A stretch of 64,000 nucleotides of DNA from Flavobacterium sp. MDT1-60 (GTDB taxonomy: Bacteria > Bacteroidota > Bacteroidia > Flavobacteriales > Flavobacteriaceae), in contig NZ_CP062159.1 in NCBI RefSeq assembly GCF_014844035.1, positions 4,836,001-4,900,000 on the forward strand, read 5' to 3'. The notes under the pieces were generated by a model. It was given only the letters and a program-made list of their open reading frames with translations, had not been told where the DNA came from and did not search any database. Shown here one piece after another: positions 18,400-28,007 of this stretch. How positions within the stretch are numbered: position 1 is the stretch's first letter; each line of letters starts with the position of its first letter. The position numbers were made by a program, and so were the translations under genes.

Positions 18400-21300
18400 T
18401 TTTCCCGTTATTTCCTGTGTAGGAAGATGCCCGTATTTAATTTTATAGCATTTGGCGAAATAGGAAGGCGATGTAAATCCTACTTTATAACTAATCTCAT
18501 TGATATTAACATTCTTATTGCCTTGTTCGAGCAATTGCTTTGCTTTTTCTAATCGAACATTTCTAATAAATTCATTTACCGATACACCGGTTAGTGTTTT
18601 TATTTTTCGATACAATTGACTCCTGCTCAGGAAAACTTTAGAAGAAAGCAACTCTACACTTAAGTCAGATTCACTTAGATTTTCATTTATAAAATGAAGA
18701 ATTTTTTGAATGAAATCATTGTCTAAGGATGTTGTTTTTTCTTTCCCGTCTTTTGTGATACCTGTATAAAATTTCTTAAACATTATTTGCCTGCTTGTAA
18801 TAAGCTGCGCCAGACTGGATTTTAAAATATCCAATTCAAATGGTTTGCTCAAATACATATCTGCACCAGAATCTATTCCTTCAAGCCTGTCATTTACCAT
18901 TGCTTTTGCAGAGAGCATTAATAACGGAATATGACTTGTTTTTAAATCTCCCTTTATATTTTTACACAATTGCAAACCGTCCATTACGGGCATAATAACA
19001 TCTGTGATTATGATGTCCGGTAATTTCTGAACGGCAAGTTCGTAGCCTTTTTTACCGTTTTCGGCCGTAATGACTTTATAGGATTTACTCAGTTCCTGTT
19101 TCAAATAATTTCTTAATTCAAGATTATCCTCCACAATCAGAACAGTATATGCTTTTGCAGTTTCTTCTACAACCTCTATCGTTGGCTCATTAGTAATCTC
19201 TTCATCATCCGTTTGCTTTTTATTAGATTCAAACAAGAATTTATTTTTATTTTTTTCTATCTCAAAAACCTCATCAACTATTTCATTTTCCTTATAAAAA
19301 GATTTGCCCAAAGGAAATGTGACCATGAATTTTGTTCCCTCTCCCGGTTTACTTTCAACATCAATCTTTCCTTTATGCAACTCAACAAATTCTTTTACCA
19401 CCTCTAAGCCAATTCCTGTACTTCCGTAGTAATCTTTATTTAGGTTATTGACCTGATAAAATCTATCAAAAATTCTTTTCAAATCCTCTTTGTGGATTCC
19501 TGAACCTGTATCTGTAATTGTTATTGAAAAGGATGGAACTTTACTTCCATTAATTATTAATGCATTATCCTGATCTAATTTATCTACAGCAATAGCGATA
19601 AAGCCATTATCGGGGGTAAATTTGAAAGCATTTGAAATGATATTAAATATTATTTTTTCAAGCATTTTAGGATCTAACCAATCTTCAAGCTCTTCAGGTG
19701 ATGATTCAAAATCAATAGTTATGTTTCTCGCAGCAGCTTCCTCATCAAAATAGCCGATAATTTCTTTTACAAATGCGATCACTTCAATTTTTTTAACCTG
19801 AAGGAAAATTTTGTTAAACTCTAATTTATTAAAATCCATAAGCTCATTGATAAGCCTTGAAAGCCTGTCTGAGCTTTTATGTACGATTTTTAATTTATTA
19901 TGTATGTCACGCGATACGTTCTTACTTCTTAAAATATCTTCCAGCGGATTAATAATCAGGGTTAGTGGTGTTCTAAATTCATGCGAAATATTAGTAAAAA
20001 ACTGTAATTTCTTATTATTTAGTTTCTCTAACTGAATCGTTTTTTCTCTTTCTAAAATTATGGCCTGTCTGGCTTTAAAACGATTTTGATAAATCTTGTT
20101 GAGATATATAATCAGGAAAACTACAATAGAGGCGTATATTAAATAAGCCCAAAAGGTTTTCCACCAGGGAGGCAGGATTTTTATTTTTAATTCTAACTGA
20201 ACATTGCTCCAGGAACCATCTGCATTGGCTGATTTTACTTTAAAAACATAATTACCGGGCTCCAGGTTTGTGTAGGTAGCTGTTCTGTTATTCCCTACAT
20301 AATTCCAGTCTTTTTCAAAACCTTCAAGGTAGTAGGCATATTGGTTTTTTTTAGAATAATTATAGTTTATCCCCACATATTCGATCGTAAAAACGGATTG
20401 TGCGTGATTGAGAATAATTTCTTTTGTCTGAGAAATTACTTTGGTTAACGGCGAAGCTTCTTCATTTGGTTTTACGGATTTATTGAATAATTTGAAATCA
20501 CTGAAATATAACCTTGGTGCTTTTTCTGCTTTTTTGATCTCGTTCGGATTAAAATAGTTTACTCCCTCGTAACCACCAAAATACAGTTCACCATTTCCAT
20601 CTTTAAAGACCGCATTATTATTAAAATCGTTATCAATAAGACCGTCATCTTTATTAAAATTGGTACTTTGTTTGTTTTTAAAATCAAGTTTTGTTAGTCC
20701 CGATCCACCGCTTATCCATAAAGATCCATTGTTATCAGAAATGATAGCGCGAACTGATTTTTCTTCAAAACCTGGAAAATCATCATAATTAGAAAATATC
20801 TTATTTTTTTTATTGTAACTAAACAGTCCTTCACCATCTGTCCCTATCCATATTTTTTTATCATTGGACTCATAAATTGATAAAATAGTCTGAATACTGT
20901 TATACTTCGTCTTATCCCTGAACATTTCATCCCGCATATTTATCACTCTAAAACCGGAGTCGGTATTTAAGTTTACCTGATATAATCCTAAGATTGTTCC
21001 GACCCACAAAATATTATCAGAGTCTACAAAAACTTTACGAATAAAAGCCTCATCTAAAGCGTTATCTGCAAAGGGTTTAGTGTTACAATGCACAAATGTG
21101 CTGTTCTTATTGTCAAAATAATGAAGTCCTTTTATGAAGGTTCCAATCCAAATTCGGCCTTTTGAATCTTCAGAAAAACTAAAAATCCGATTTGATTTTA
21201 ATCCCGGCGTATTTGTCGTATTGTAGTTTGTGAATCTGGTAGTTCCACTTTTCAAAAAATAGATTCCGCGATCCCAGCTTCCTACCCAGATATTTTGCTT

Positions 21301-22554
21301 ACTATCTATAAATATGGTCTGAATATCAACAGCATCCAGGCCGGAATAGTAATTTTGGTTATTTTTGTTAACGTGGATATAACTTTTATCAGTAAGATTA
21401 TAAATATCAAGTCCTCCTCCTTCATTACTTATTAAGAGATTGCCTTTTTTATCTTTTATAACTGAAGTTACATAGCTAGTCTGTAAGGAATTATCATTAT
21501 TCACAAGTGACTCAAGTGAATTAAATTTGTTATCAGGCTTATCAAATACACCAAGCCCTTTATTGAAATAACCTAACCATAGTCTTTTTTCCTTGTCTTC
21601 GTACAATGACCAAACGGAATTCGATTTTAAACTGAAATTATTGTATTTACTGTGCAAATATTTTTGCAGTACTTCTCCTTTATAATTTACAACTAATAAA
21701 CCGTCATTTTCAGTACCGCAAAGTATATAATCGTGACTGCTTTGTATAATAGATAAGATTTTGTTTTTAGTAATAAAAAAATTCTCAAATTGATAGTTAT
21801 CCGTTTCAGGTTTAATTTTTATCAACCCATTTTCAGTGGTTCCAAGCCATAAATACCCAAATTTATCTATAACAAGATTTTCTATATCGTCTAATAAAGG
21901 TTCTCTTTTAAACTTGTCTTTATAAACCTGCTTCACTTTTCCATTTAGATCGATCTCTAAAAGGCCATAATTGGTTCCTAAATAAATAATTCCCTGCTTA
22001 TTTTTTACTGAACATTTTATTAAAAAATTTGGTTTTTCAAGGACCTTTGAGTGAACTAAAGAAGCTTTTAGGGTTTTTATATTAAGTTTAAATATTCCAA
22101 AACCATAAGCCCCTAAGATGAGGTCGCCGTTATTATCCTCAATAATTGTTTTTATAGTAATTGGCTGCTCATAACCTTTTACAATTGCATCCTGAATATT
22201 AATTCTGGTAAAATTATCCAGATTTCGGTTGTATAAACACAAGCCTTCATCTGTACCAATCCATAAGTTATTTTTAGAATCAATAAAAGTGGCATAAACA
22301 AAGTTACTGTTTACTGAACCTGGTTTTTTATCATGTTTGTATCCAAAATAATTTACCCCGTCATATCGATATAAACCTGCGCCGTTTGTACCAATCCAAA
22401 TAAAACCATTGTTATCCTGAATAATAGAAGAAATAGCCCTTTTTGAAGTTGTTTCCTGTATGCTTCTAAATTGGTAGTTTTCAAATTTATCCTGAGAAAA
22501 CAAACAATTTATAAGCCCAAAACAGCACAGAAGAATATATTTGATATTTTTCAT
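18394..22554 (-). CDS. hybrid two-component system sensor/regulator (HTCS)
   Basis: 1386 residues, all modules of an HTCS in one protein. Signal peptide (about 1-20), two-component-regulator propeller repeats (about 25-690, many GxLWIGT motifs), Y_Y_Y domain (about 700-780) and a membrane helix (about 790-812). Then HisKA with the phospho-His near 858 in ISHEFRTPLTL, and HATPase with NAFKFTPDNG and TGIGLEVVKEF. A receiver has the acceptor Asp near 1184 in IITDVIMPVMDG, and a C-terminal AraC domain covers about 1285-1386. It should sense an oligosaccharide in the periplasm and switch on the flanking susC-susD-SGBP-GH10-GH16 genes and GH3, both of which carry the same candidate operator. Confidence 0.96.
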   Translation of the reverse strand: MKNIKYILLCCFGLINCLFSQDKFENYQFRSIQETTSKRAISSIIQDNNGFIWIGTNGAGLYRYDGVNYFGYKHDKKPGSVNSNFVYATFIDSKNNLWIGTDEGLCLYNRNLDNFTRINIQDAIVKGYEQPITIKTIIEDNNGDLILGAYGFGIFKLNIKTLKASLVHSKVLEKPNFLIKCSVKNKQGIIYLGTNYGLLEIDLNGKVKQVYKDKFKREPLLDDIENLVIDKFGYLWLGTTENGLIKIKPETDNYQFENFFITKNKILSIIQSSHDYILCGTENDGLLVVNYKGEVLQKYLHSKYNNFSLKSNSVWSLYEDKEKRLWLGYFNKGLGVFDKPDNKFNSLESLVNNDNSLQTSYVTSVIKDKKGNLLISNEGGGLDIYNLTDKSYIHVNKNNQNYYSGLDAVDIQTIFIDSKQNIWVGSWDRGIYFLKSGTTRFTNYNTTNTPGLKSNRIFSFSEDSKGRIWIGTFIKGLHYFDNKNSTFVHCNTKPFADNALDEAFIRKVFVDSDNILWVGTILGLYQVNLNTDSGFRVINMRDEMFRDKTKYNSIQTILSIYESNDKKIWIGTDGEGLFSYNKKNKIFSNYDDFPGFEEKSVRAIISDNNGSLWISGGSGLTKLDFKNKQSTNFNKDDGLIDNDFNNNAVFKDGNGELYFGGYEGVNYFNPNEIKKAEKAPRLYFSDFKLFNKSVKPNEEASPLTKVISQTKEIILNHAQSVFTIEYVGINYNYSKKNQYAYYLEGFEKDWNYVGNNRTATYTNLEPGNYVFKVKSANADGSWSNVQLELKIKILPPWWKTFWAYLIYASIVVFLIIYLNKIYQNRFKARQAIILEREKTIQLEKLNNKKLQFFTNISHEFRTPLTLIINPLEDILRSKNVSRDIHNKLKIVHKSSDRLSRLINELMDFNKLEFNKIFLQVKKIEVIAFVKEIIGYFDEEAAARNITIDFESSPEELEDWLDPKMLEKIIFNIISNAFKFTPDNGFIAIAVDKLDQDNALIINGSKVPSFSITITDTGSGIHKEDLKRIFDRFYQVNNLNKDYYGSTGIGLEVVKEFVELHKGKIDVESKPGEGTKFMVTFPLGKSFYKENEIVDEVFEIEKNKNKFLFESNKKQTDDEEITNEPTIEVVEETAKAYTVLIVEDNLELRNYLKQELSKSYKVITAENGKKGYELAVQKLPDIIITDVIMPVMDGLQLCKNIKGDLKTSHIPLLMLSAKAMVNDRLEGIDSGADMYLSKPFELDILKSSLAQLITSRQIMFKKFYTGITKDGKEKTTSLDNDFIQKILHFINENLSESDLSVELLSSKVFLSRSQLYRKIKTLTGVSVNEFIRNVRLEKAKQLLEQGNKNVNINEISYKVGFTSPSYFAKCYKIKYGHLPTQEITGKE

Positions 22555-22683
22555 TTACATTTAATATTTATCAATTCTATTTGAAATAAAATTTATAACT
22601 GGTTTTATTTAATCATATCTAAAACAATATTAATAAAACTAAACAGAACACTTACTTTTTTTATCCAGATTTACCATATTGCT

Positions 22684-22731
22684 AAAAACCTGAGCAGATT
22701 AAGGACCTCATAAGGATTAATCGTACTCAGG
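22684..22731 (-). terminator. terminator-like hairpin after GH3
   Basis: Read on the minus strand, CCTGAG and ATTAA pair with TTAAT and CTCAGG, interrupted by small internal loops, followed by TTTTTA. It lies about 70 bp beyond the GH3 stop and separates GH3 from the HTCS gene. Confidence 0.55.
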
Positions 22732-22798
22732 CTGTAAATTGCTTACTGATAAATTAAAATTCTGAAGCGTATCTTCTTGTTTTTAAGTTCTTCAGCAT

Positions 22799-25102
22799 TT
22801 ATTTTAGTTCAAATTTACTGGTAAGTCCTTCATTAGAATTCCAGCCGACCATAACATTAAACAGACCGGATTCTGTTAAAAATTCACCATTGTTGTCATA
22901 AAATCCAAGCTCTTTATCTGTTAAAGTAAACTGAACGGTTTTAGTTTCTCCTTTTTTTAATGCAATCAGCTCAAAACCTTTTAATTCTTTAACTGGCCTT
23001 ACCACACTGGCAGCAACATCATTTACATACAATTGAACTACTTCTTTGCCATCAACATTTCCGGTATTGGTAACATCTACAGTTAGTTCAATTTTCTCTC
23101 CTTTCTGGAAGGAGGTTTTTGCTAATTTCAGATTTTTATACTCAAAAGAAGTATAGCTTAATCCATAACCAAACGGATATAATGGTGTTTTTTCGACATC
23201 AATATAATGCGACCAAAAAGCATTTTGATCTTTATTGGTTGGTCTTCCTGTATTGTATAAATTGTAATAAATTGGGCACTGCCCTACGTTTCTTGGGAAT
23301 GACATTGTCAGCTTACCACTTGGGTTGTAATCTCCGTACAAAACCTGTGCAATTGCATTTCCGGATTGGGTGCCTAACTGCCAGGCTTCAACAATAGCAG
23401 GGATATTTTCTGCTGCCCACGGTAATGCAAGCGGACGCCCATTGTTTAAAACCAAAATAACATTAGGATTTGCTTTGTAGACTTCCTCTAATAATTGCTG
23501 CTGATTACCAGGCAGACCTAATTCAGTTCTACTACGTCCTTCTCCACTTTGAAAACCAATTTCACCTAAAACCATTACCACAACATCCGCTTGTTTTGCG
23601 GCTTTTTTAGCGGCTTCAAATCCGGAAAAATCAGTTGTATTAATCTTTACTTCATCAACAAATACCTGTTTATTTAGAGCCACATCAGTTCCTTTTTCAT
23701 AAACTAAAGTATTGTTTTTATATTGCTGCATTCCTTCAAGAACCGATATTGCTGTATTATCATCAGCGGCAATTCTCCAACTTCCGAGTGGACTGGTTTT
23801 ATCATTTGCCAAAGCACCAATTAAAGCGATTTTTACTCCTTCTTTTTTTAATGGCAACAGTTTTTCATTCCTCCCCTGTGGAAGAGTATTCTTCAACAGA
23901 ACAATTGATTTTTTGGCCATATCCAGAACAGCATCATTATTGGCCTTATTTCCAATACTTGATTTTTCACGGGCTTCATCACAATATTTGTATGGATTAT
24001 CAAACAAACCTAATTCAAATTTTACTCTAAGAATTCTGCGAACGGCATCGTCGATCACACTTTCTTTTACTACTCCTTTTTTTACCAGCTGAGCTAATTC
24101 TGTTACATACACATTTGATTCCATATCCATGTCAGAACCAGCAATAGCAGCTTTTTGAGCTGCATCGGCTCCATCTGCTGCGTAACCGTGGGTAATCATT
24201 TCGGCTATAGAAGCCCAATCAGAAACCACAAAACCATTAAATTTCCAGGCCCCTTTTAAAATATCCCTTTGCAAAAAGCTATTTCCGGTTGCGGGTACTC
24301 CGTTTAATGTATTAAATGAATTCATGAAAGTACGAATTCCGGCATCGACTGCCGCTTTAAAAGGTGGTAATACACTATTGTACAGCTTAGAATTACTCAT
24401 GTCGACACTATTATACTCCCTGCCTGCTTCTACAAAACCATAACCCGCAAAATGTTTGGCGCAGGCAATAATAGCCGTATTAGCACTTAAACTCTCACCT
24501 TGAAAACCGTTAACCCGGGCGGTAGCAATTTTACTGCCCAGATAAGGATCTTCTCCGGCACCTTCCATTACTCGTCCCCATCTTGCATCATTAGAGATAT
24601 CTACATTAGGTGCAAAAGTCCAGTTTAATCCGGAAGCAGAAGCTTCAACAGCAGCAACACGCGCCGAATTTTTAATGGCTTCCAGATCCCAACTTGCAGC
24701 TTCTGCCAGTGGAATAGGGCTGAGTGTTTTATAGCCATGTATAACGTCAAAACCAAAAATTAACGGAATTCCAAGACGGGTCTCTTCAACAGCTATTTTT
24801 TGTACGGCTCTTACTTCTTTAACGCCTCTTATGCTCAGCATAGAACCTACCAGTCCTTTCTTTATATTATTGTATTTTTCTTCATTAGAACCTGATTCTG
24901 GTTTTGGCCCCGTAACATCCCATGAACCATTGTATTGATTCATTTGCCCTACCTTTTCTTCTAATGTCATTTCTTTCATCAAAAGTGAAATCCGGTCTTC
25001 AATTGGCTTATTGACATCCAGATGTTTTTTTGATTGCGCATATCCATTTCCAAAAACGATTAGCAGCAAAAATGCATATTTCTTAATTTGTCTTTTCATC
25101 AT
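22799..25102 (-). CDS. bglX: GH3 beta-glucosidase/beta-xylosidase, BglX-like
   Basis: 767 residues. Signal peptide at about 1-22 (ending GNGYAQ), so periplasmic. The three-domain BglX layout is visible: GH3 N-terminal barrel (about 30-370), with the nucleophile Asp near 295 in GFVVSDWASI and the substrate-binding KHFAGYG; a GH3 C-terminal alpha/beta domain (about 400-640) with VLGEIGFQSGEGRSRTELGLP; and a fibronectin III-like domain (about 670-760, TNTGNVDGKEVVQLYV). It hydrolyses terminal beta-glucose or beta-xylose from imported oligomers and is the natural last step after GH16/GH10. Symbol by family resemblance only. A copy of the susC operator element lies upstream, so it appears co-regulated though separately transcribed. 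Confidence 0.93.
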   Translation of the reverse strand: MMKRQIKKYAFLLLIVFGNGYAQSKKHLDVNKPIEDRISLLMKEMTLEEKVGQMNQYNGSWDVTGPKPESGSNEEKYNNIKKGLVGSMLSIRGVKEVRAVQKIAVEETRLGIPLIFGFDVIHGYKTLSPIPLAEAASWDLEAIKNSARVAAVEASASGLNWTFAPNVDISNDARWGRVMEGAGEDPYLGSKIATARVNGFQGESLSANTAIIACAKHFAGYGFVEAGREYNSVDMSNSKLYNSVLPPFKAAVDAGIRTFMNSFNTLNGVPATGNSFLQRDILKGAWKFNGFVVSDWASIAEMITHGYAADGADAAQKAAIAGSDMDMESNVYVTELAQLVKKGVVKESVIDDAVRRILRVKFELGLFDNPYKYCDEAREKSSIGNKANNDAVLDMAKKSIVLLKNTLPQGRNEKLLPLKKEGVKIALIGALANDKTSPLGSWRIAADDNTAISVLEGMQQYKNNTLVYEKGTDVALNKQVFVDEVKINTTDFSGFEAAKKAAKQADVVVMVLGEIGFQSGEGRSRTELGLPGNQQQLLEEVYKANPNVILVLNNGRPLALPWAAENIPAIVEAWQLGTQSGNAIAQVLYGDYNPSGKLTMSFPRNVGQCPIYYNLYNTGRPTNKDQNAFWSHYIDVEKTPLYPFGYGLSYTSFEYKNLKLAKTSFQKGEKIELTVDVTNTGNVDGKEVVQLYVNDVAASVVRPVKELKGFELIALKKGETKTVQFTLTDKELGFYDNNGEFLTESGLFNVMVGWNSNEGLTSKFELK

Positions 25103-25247
25103 AGTTTTTTAGTTTTTTGTAGCGTTATTGAATCATGTAGTTGATAGTAGATTATAATTTATTTTGCATACTATAATTTTACAAGCTCATTTACATGAAA
25201 TCAGTAAATTCAAGATGGTAAATGTAGTTTTCCCTTGAGCCATCAGG

Positions 25248-25285
25248 GTAGAACATTTGAAGCATTATGTGCGACAAATGATGTA
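25248..25285 (-). promoter_or_regulatory. probable HTCS operator upstream of GH3
   Basis: GTAGAACA (25248-25255), TGAAGCA (25258-25264) and TGATGTA (25279-25285) match the element at 18053-18090 in order, spacing and total length. Its end lies 146 bp before the GH3 start, close to the 157 bp seen at susC. Confidence 0.6.
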
Positions 25286-25487
25286 TTTACATAACCCTAC
25301 AATCCATAAATCAAAACGATTACTTCTATTAAAAAAAAATGGAGAATGCTTCATATCAACTGCTTTTATGAAGTCGTAGTGTAATTCTGAAAAAAAAACA
25401 GGAGTTTAAAATTTTGAACAAAATGGGAATAGCTGATTGTTTACTTCACTTTATACTGGTGTATCTGATCTTAGAAAAGCTTGTAAA

Positions 25488-25540
25488 AGCCCGTGATTAC
25501 CGGGCTCAAAATAAAGGCATCGAAACCTCTCTCTCCACCA
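25488..25540 (+). other. possible truncated tRNA 3' end
   Basis: A 6-bp stem AGCCCG/CGGGCT (25488-25506) is followed by GCATCGAAACCTCTCTCTCCACCA (25517-25540 region), which resembles the T-arm, CTCTCTCC acceptor strand and CCA of a serine-type tRNA. No GGAGAGA 5' half is found upstream, so a working tRNA is not supported. The rest of the 634-bp gap 25103-25736 holds only the GH3 upstream region and a terminator. Confidence 0.3.
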
Positions 25541-25563
25541 GTAGAAATTTCAAAAGAAACTTT

Positions 25564-25609
25564 AAAAGAAAAAGCCTTTAAACACTAGTGTTTAAAGGCT
25601 TTTTCTTTT
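25564..25609. terminator. 46-bp perfect palindrome, terminator
   Basis: Arms of 23 bp meet at ACTAGT (25584-25589), with a GCCTTTAAACAC core and AAAAAG/CTTTTT ends on both sides. On the minus strand it lies about 130 bp after the alkaline phosphatase fusion gene. On the plus strand it follows the tRNA-like stretch, so it can act in both directions. Confidence 0.75.
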
Positions 25610-25736
25610 TGGCATACCTTTCAAAAAACATCATCCAGATATTCATTAATAAACTCGAACGGAAATCAATGTCTCTTTAAACCTTGATTATTCATTAAAG
25701 GTTGGGTATATATCTGGATACTATAGAACTCTATAA

Positions 25737-27566
25737 TTACTTTGCAAAAAGAACTTCTAGTATTTTAGTATAAATTTCTATGTTTTGGTAAACACCCATA
25801 AAATTTTGAGCTCCCGGTCCATAAGCAAAAACCGGAACGGAAACGGCCGTATGATCGTTTGTACTAAAACTTCCATGTACATATCCTTTTTCTATATTTC
25901 CGTCGATTAAGGAAAGTCCACCTGTTTCGTGATCGGCTGTAACAATTAAAAGTGTTTCCGGGTTTTTGTCTACAAATTCCATTGCTTGTCCAACAACTTT
26001 ATCAAAATCCAGCATTTCGCGTACCACATATTCTACATTATTTTGATGTCCGCCATAATCGATTTGTGCACCTTCAGCCATTATGAAAAACGGATTTTTA
26101 GACTTTGAGAAAGTACTGGTGGCTTTCGCCAAAGATTTAGTTAAAAATTCACCTCTTCCTGCTTTCATAGAAACTACCGAAGCATCGTCTAAAACAATAA
26201 ATTTAGCATTTTTGATCGTGTCAAGACTGCTAAATTTATCCGAAAAAGTATACCCTTTTTCAATTAAAATTTTAGACAAATCTTTACCATCTTTTCTTGA
26301 ATAAAACTCCTTTGGTCCTCCTCCAATCAAAATATCTGACGGATTTGCTAAAAAATCCTGAGCTATAGGTTCATTATAACTTCTCTCTGGTTGATGGGCA
26401 TAAAAAGCAGCCGGAGTAGCATCGGTAATATTTCCTGCTGAAATAATGGCCGTTTTATAATTTTTCTTCGCCAGTTGTTGTGTAATTAACTCCAATCGCT
26501 TTCCGTTTTCATCAACACTAATAAATCTATTATTGGTTTTATGTCCCGTTGCCATTGCCGTTGCACCGGCAGCCGAATCCGTAATATAACTATCCGAAGA
26601 TTTGGTTATAGAAAGTCCCTGCGTTGGAATATTAAATAAACTTAACTGCCCTTTATTTGCCGTATAACCTGCATAAATTTGAGTAAGCCCCATTCCGTCG
26701 CCAATTAATAAAATTACATTTTTAGGTTTCTTTTTAGAAAATGACGATCCATTTTTAGGTACATAAGCCTGATGAAACTCGGTATTTTGATAAAAAGTTG
26801 TTTTTATACTACTGATGAATTGTGTTAGTGTCGGAACATTATCCGTAGCTATATAATCCACTTTTAAAGTCATCAAAGTCATCCACGTATTTACATTATC
26901 CTGAGTTCCCCAGAATCTGATTTTTTTATTCTGATCGTGAACTTTTTTAATGATGGCTTTCACTTTTTCGGAATCAGTTTGTGTCATTACACCTTTGCCA
27001 TTCCAAACTGTAATTTCTTTTAAATCCTCGCTAATCATTTCGACACGGGATAATTGCTCTGAAGTATAATTTTCGTTCAGTCTTCCGTCAAAATAAATAA
27101 ATTCAGGATAATCCTTCCAGTTTGCCGGAGAAGGTCTGTTTCCTGAAATAACCACTTTTAGATTTTTGTTCGAAATAAGATCTGGATATGTTTTTAATTG
27201 CTGCACAATTAATTTCAGGGTTGCATCAGCGTCTGACTTAATATCGATCATTAAAATTAAAGGTTTATTGTCAGGATATGCTTTACCTCCTAAATTCTTT
27301 AGTTTATTGGCTAAAGGATCTAGATACAAGCTTCTAAGCGTGTTGTAAGTCGTAATTTCCTTTGAACTATGCGCAACTGGCAAATCGTTATTTACTATAA
27401 AAACATCGGCTTCGATAACGCCGGTCTCATTAGAATAAGCTTCATAAAAAGGAAGCTTACCCGCATAATCATAATCATTATGAGAATGAATATTTGTAGA
27501 ACTGTATTCCTGTGCTTGTGCAAACAGGAAGAAATGAAGGCAAAAAAGGACTATTAATTTTTTCAT
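25737..27566 (-). CDS. PI-PLC/GDPD-like domain fused to alkaline phosphatase
   Basis: 609 residues, signal peptide (about 1-18, ending LFAQA). The N-terminal half (about 20-265) resembles the PI-PLC/glycerophosphodiesterase superfamily: HSHNDY near the start, EADVF and VAHSS for the active-site groove, and MIDIKSDAD. The C-terminal half (about 280-605) is an alkaline phosphatase with NVILLIGDGMG, the nucleophile Ser near 330 in TDSAAGATAMATG, and metal ligands in TADHETGG. One chain could thus open a phosphodiester and then remove the phosphate. It follows the sigma/FecR/SusCD cluster on the same strand, 441 bp after susD. Its substrate (lipid head groups, teichoic-like polymers, GPI glycans) is not decided by sequence. 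Confidence 0.85.
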   Translation of the reverse strand: MKKLIVLFCLHFFLFAQAQEYSSTNIHSHNDYDYAGKLPFYEAYSNETGVIEADVFIVNNDLPVAHSSKEITTYNTLRSLYLDPLANKLKNLGGKAYPDNKPLILMIDIKSDADATLKLIVQQLKTYPDLISNKNLKVVISGNRPSPANWKDYPEFIYFDGRLNENYTSEQLSRVEMISEDLKEITVWNGKGVMTQTDSEKVKAIIKKVHDQNKKIRFWGTQDNVNTWMTLMTLKVDYIATDNVPTLTQFISSIKTTFYQNTEFHQAYVPKNGSSFSKKKPKNVILLIGDGMGLTQIYAGYTANKGQLSLFNIPTQGLSITKSSDSYITDSAAGATAMATGHKTNNRFISVDENGKRLELITQQLAKKNYKTAIISAGNITDATPAAFYAHQPERSYNEPIAQDFLANPSDILIGGGPKEFYSRKDGKDLSKILIEKGYTFSDKFSSLDTIKNAKFIVLDDASVVSMKAGRGEFLTKSLAKATSTFSKSKNPFFIMAEGAQIDYGGHQNNVEYVVREMLDFDKVVGQAMEFVDKNPETLLIVTADHETGGLSLIDGNIEKGYVHGSFSTNDHTAVSVPVFAYGPGAQNFMGVYQNIEIYTKILEVLFAK

Positions 27567-27601
27567 TGTAAATGGGGTTTTATTTTTTTAACGTATAATA
27601 T

Positions 27602-27830
27602 TTGTCATTTCTCCCTTCGGTCGAAATGACAACATTGTAGTGACTTTCTCTGTAATTTCATTATTAAAGCTCCAGCGAGAGCGCAATACTTATAGCAATT
27701 ATAGATTTTCCCGCATTAAAGCTCCAGAAGAGCGATATCTATGTCACCCCGACGGGGTTCGCGTTCTTTTTATCACAAATTAAATTTCTATAAATATAAC
27801 GTCCCTCCGGGACTTACTGTATTATTAACT
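27602..27830. repeat. cluster of short palindromic intergenic repeats
   Basis: The 441-bp gap 27567-28007 contains several stem-loops in a row: TTGTCATTTC/GAAATGACAA (27603-27632) around a CCTTCGG core, a directly repeated TTAAAGCTCCAG element (near 27664 and 27717), ACCCC/GGGGT near 27748, and GTCCC/GGGAC near 27803. The style is that of REP-like elements scattered in Flavobacterium genomes. No coding frame is present. Confidence 0.55.
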
Positions 27831-27932
27831 CAGAATTAAAATCATTTTAACCCCATTAATCTGTGGTTAAAAATATATAAACCAGCCTTTTCCGTAAAAA
27901 AGACTGGCCTATTTTATATAAAATCATTTGCC

Positions 27933-27982
27933 GTTTTTTTTACAACTGCAAGCCCACAACTAAGCTTGCAGCGTAAAAAAAC
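27933..27982 (-). terminator. long stem-loop downstream of second susD
   Basis: GTTTTTTTTAC and CTGCAAGC (27933-27953) pair with GCTTGCAG and GTAAAAAAAC (27964-27982). It lies just after the SusD stop at 28008 and probably ends or stabilises the 3' end of the SusCD transcript. There is no unpaired T-tract on the minus strand, so classical termination is uncertain. Confidence 0.45.
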
Positions 27983-28007
27983 AAAACAAATAAACTGAAA
28001 CTACAAA

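Noticed and set aside
25488..25540. Functional serine tRNA
   Set aside because: No matching 5' acceptor strand, D-arm or proper anticodon loop can be drawn; only a 3'-like end is visible.
25564..25609. Transposon end or resolvase site at the 46-bp palindrome
   Set aside because: A/T tracts on both sides of a G/C-containing stem and its place after a gene fit a bidirectional terminator, and no transposase is near.
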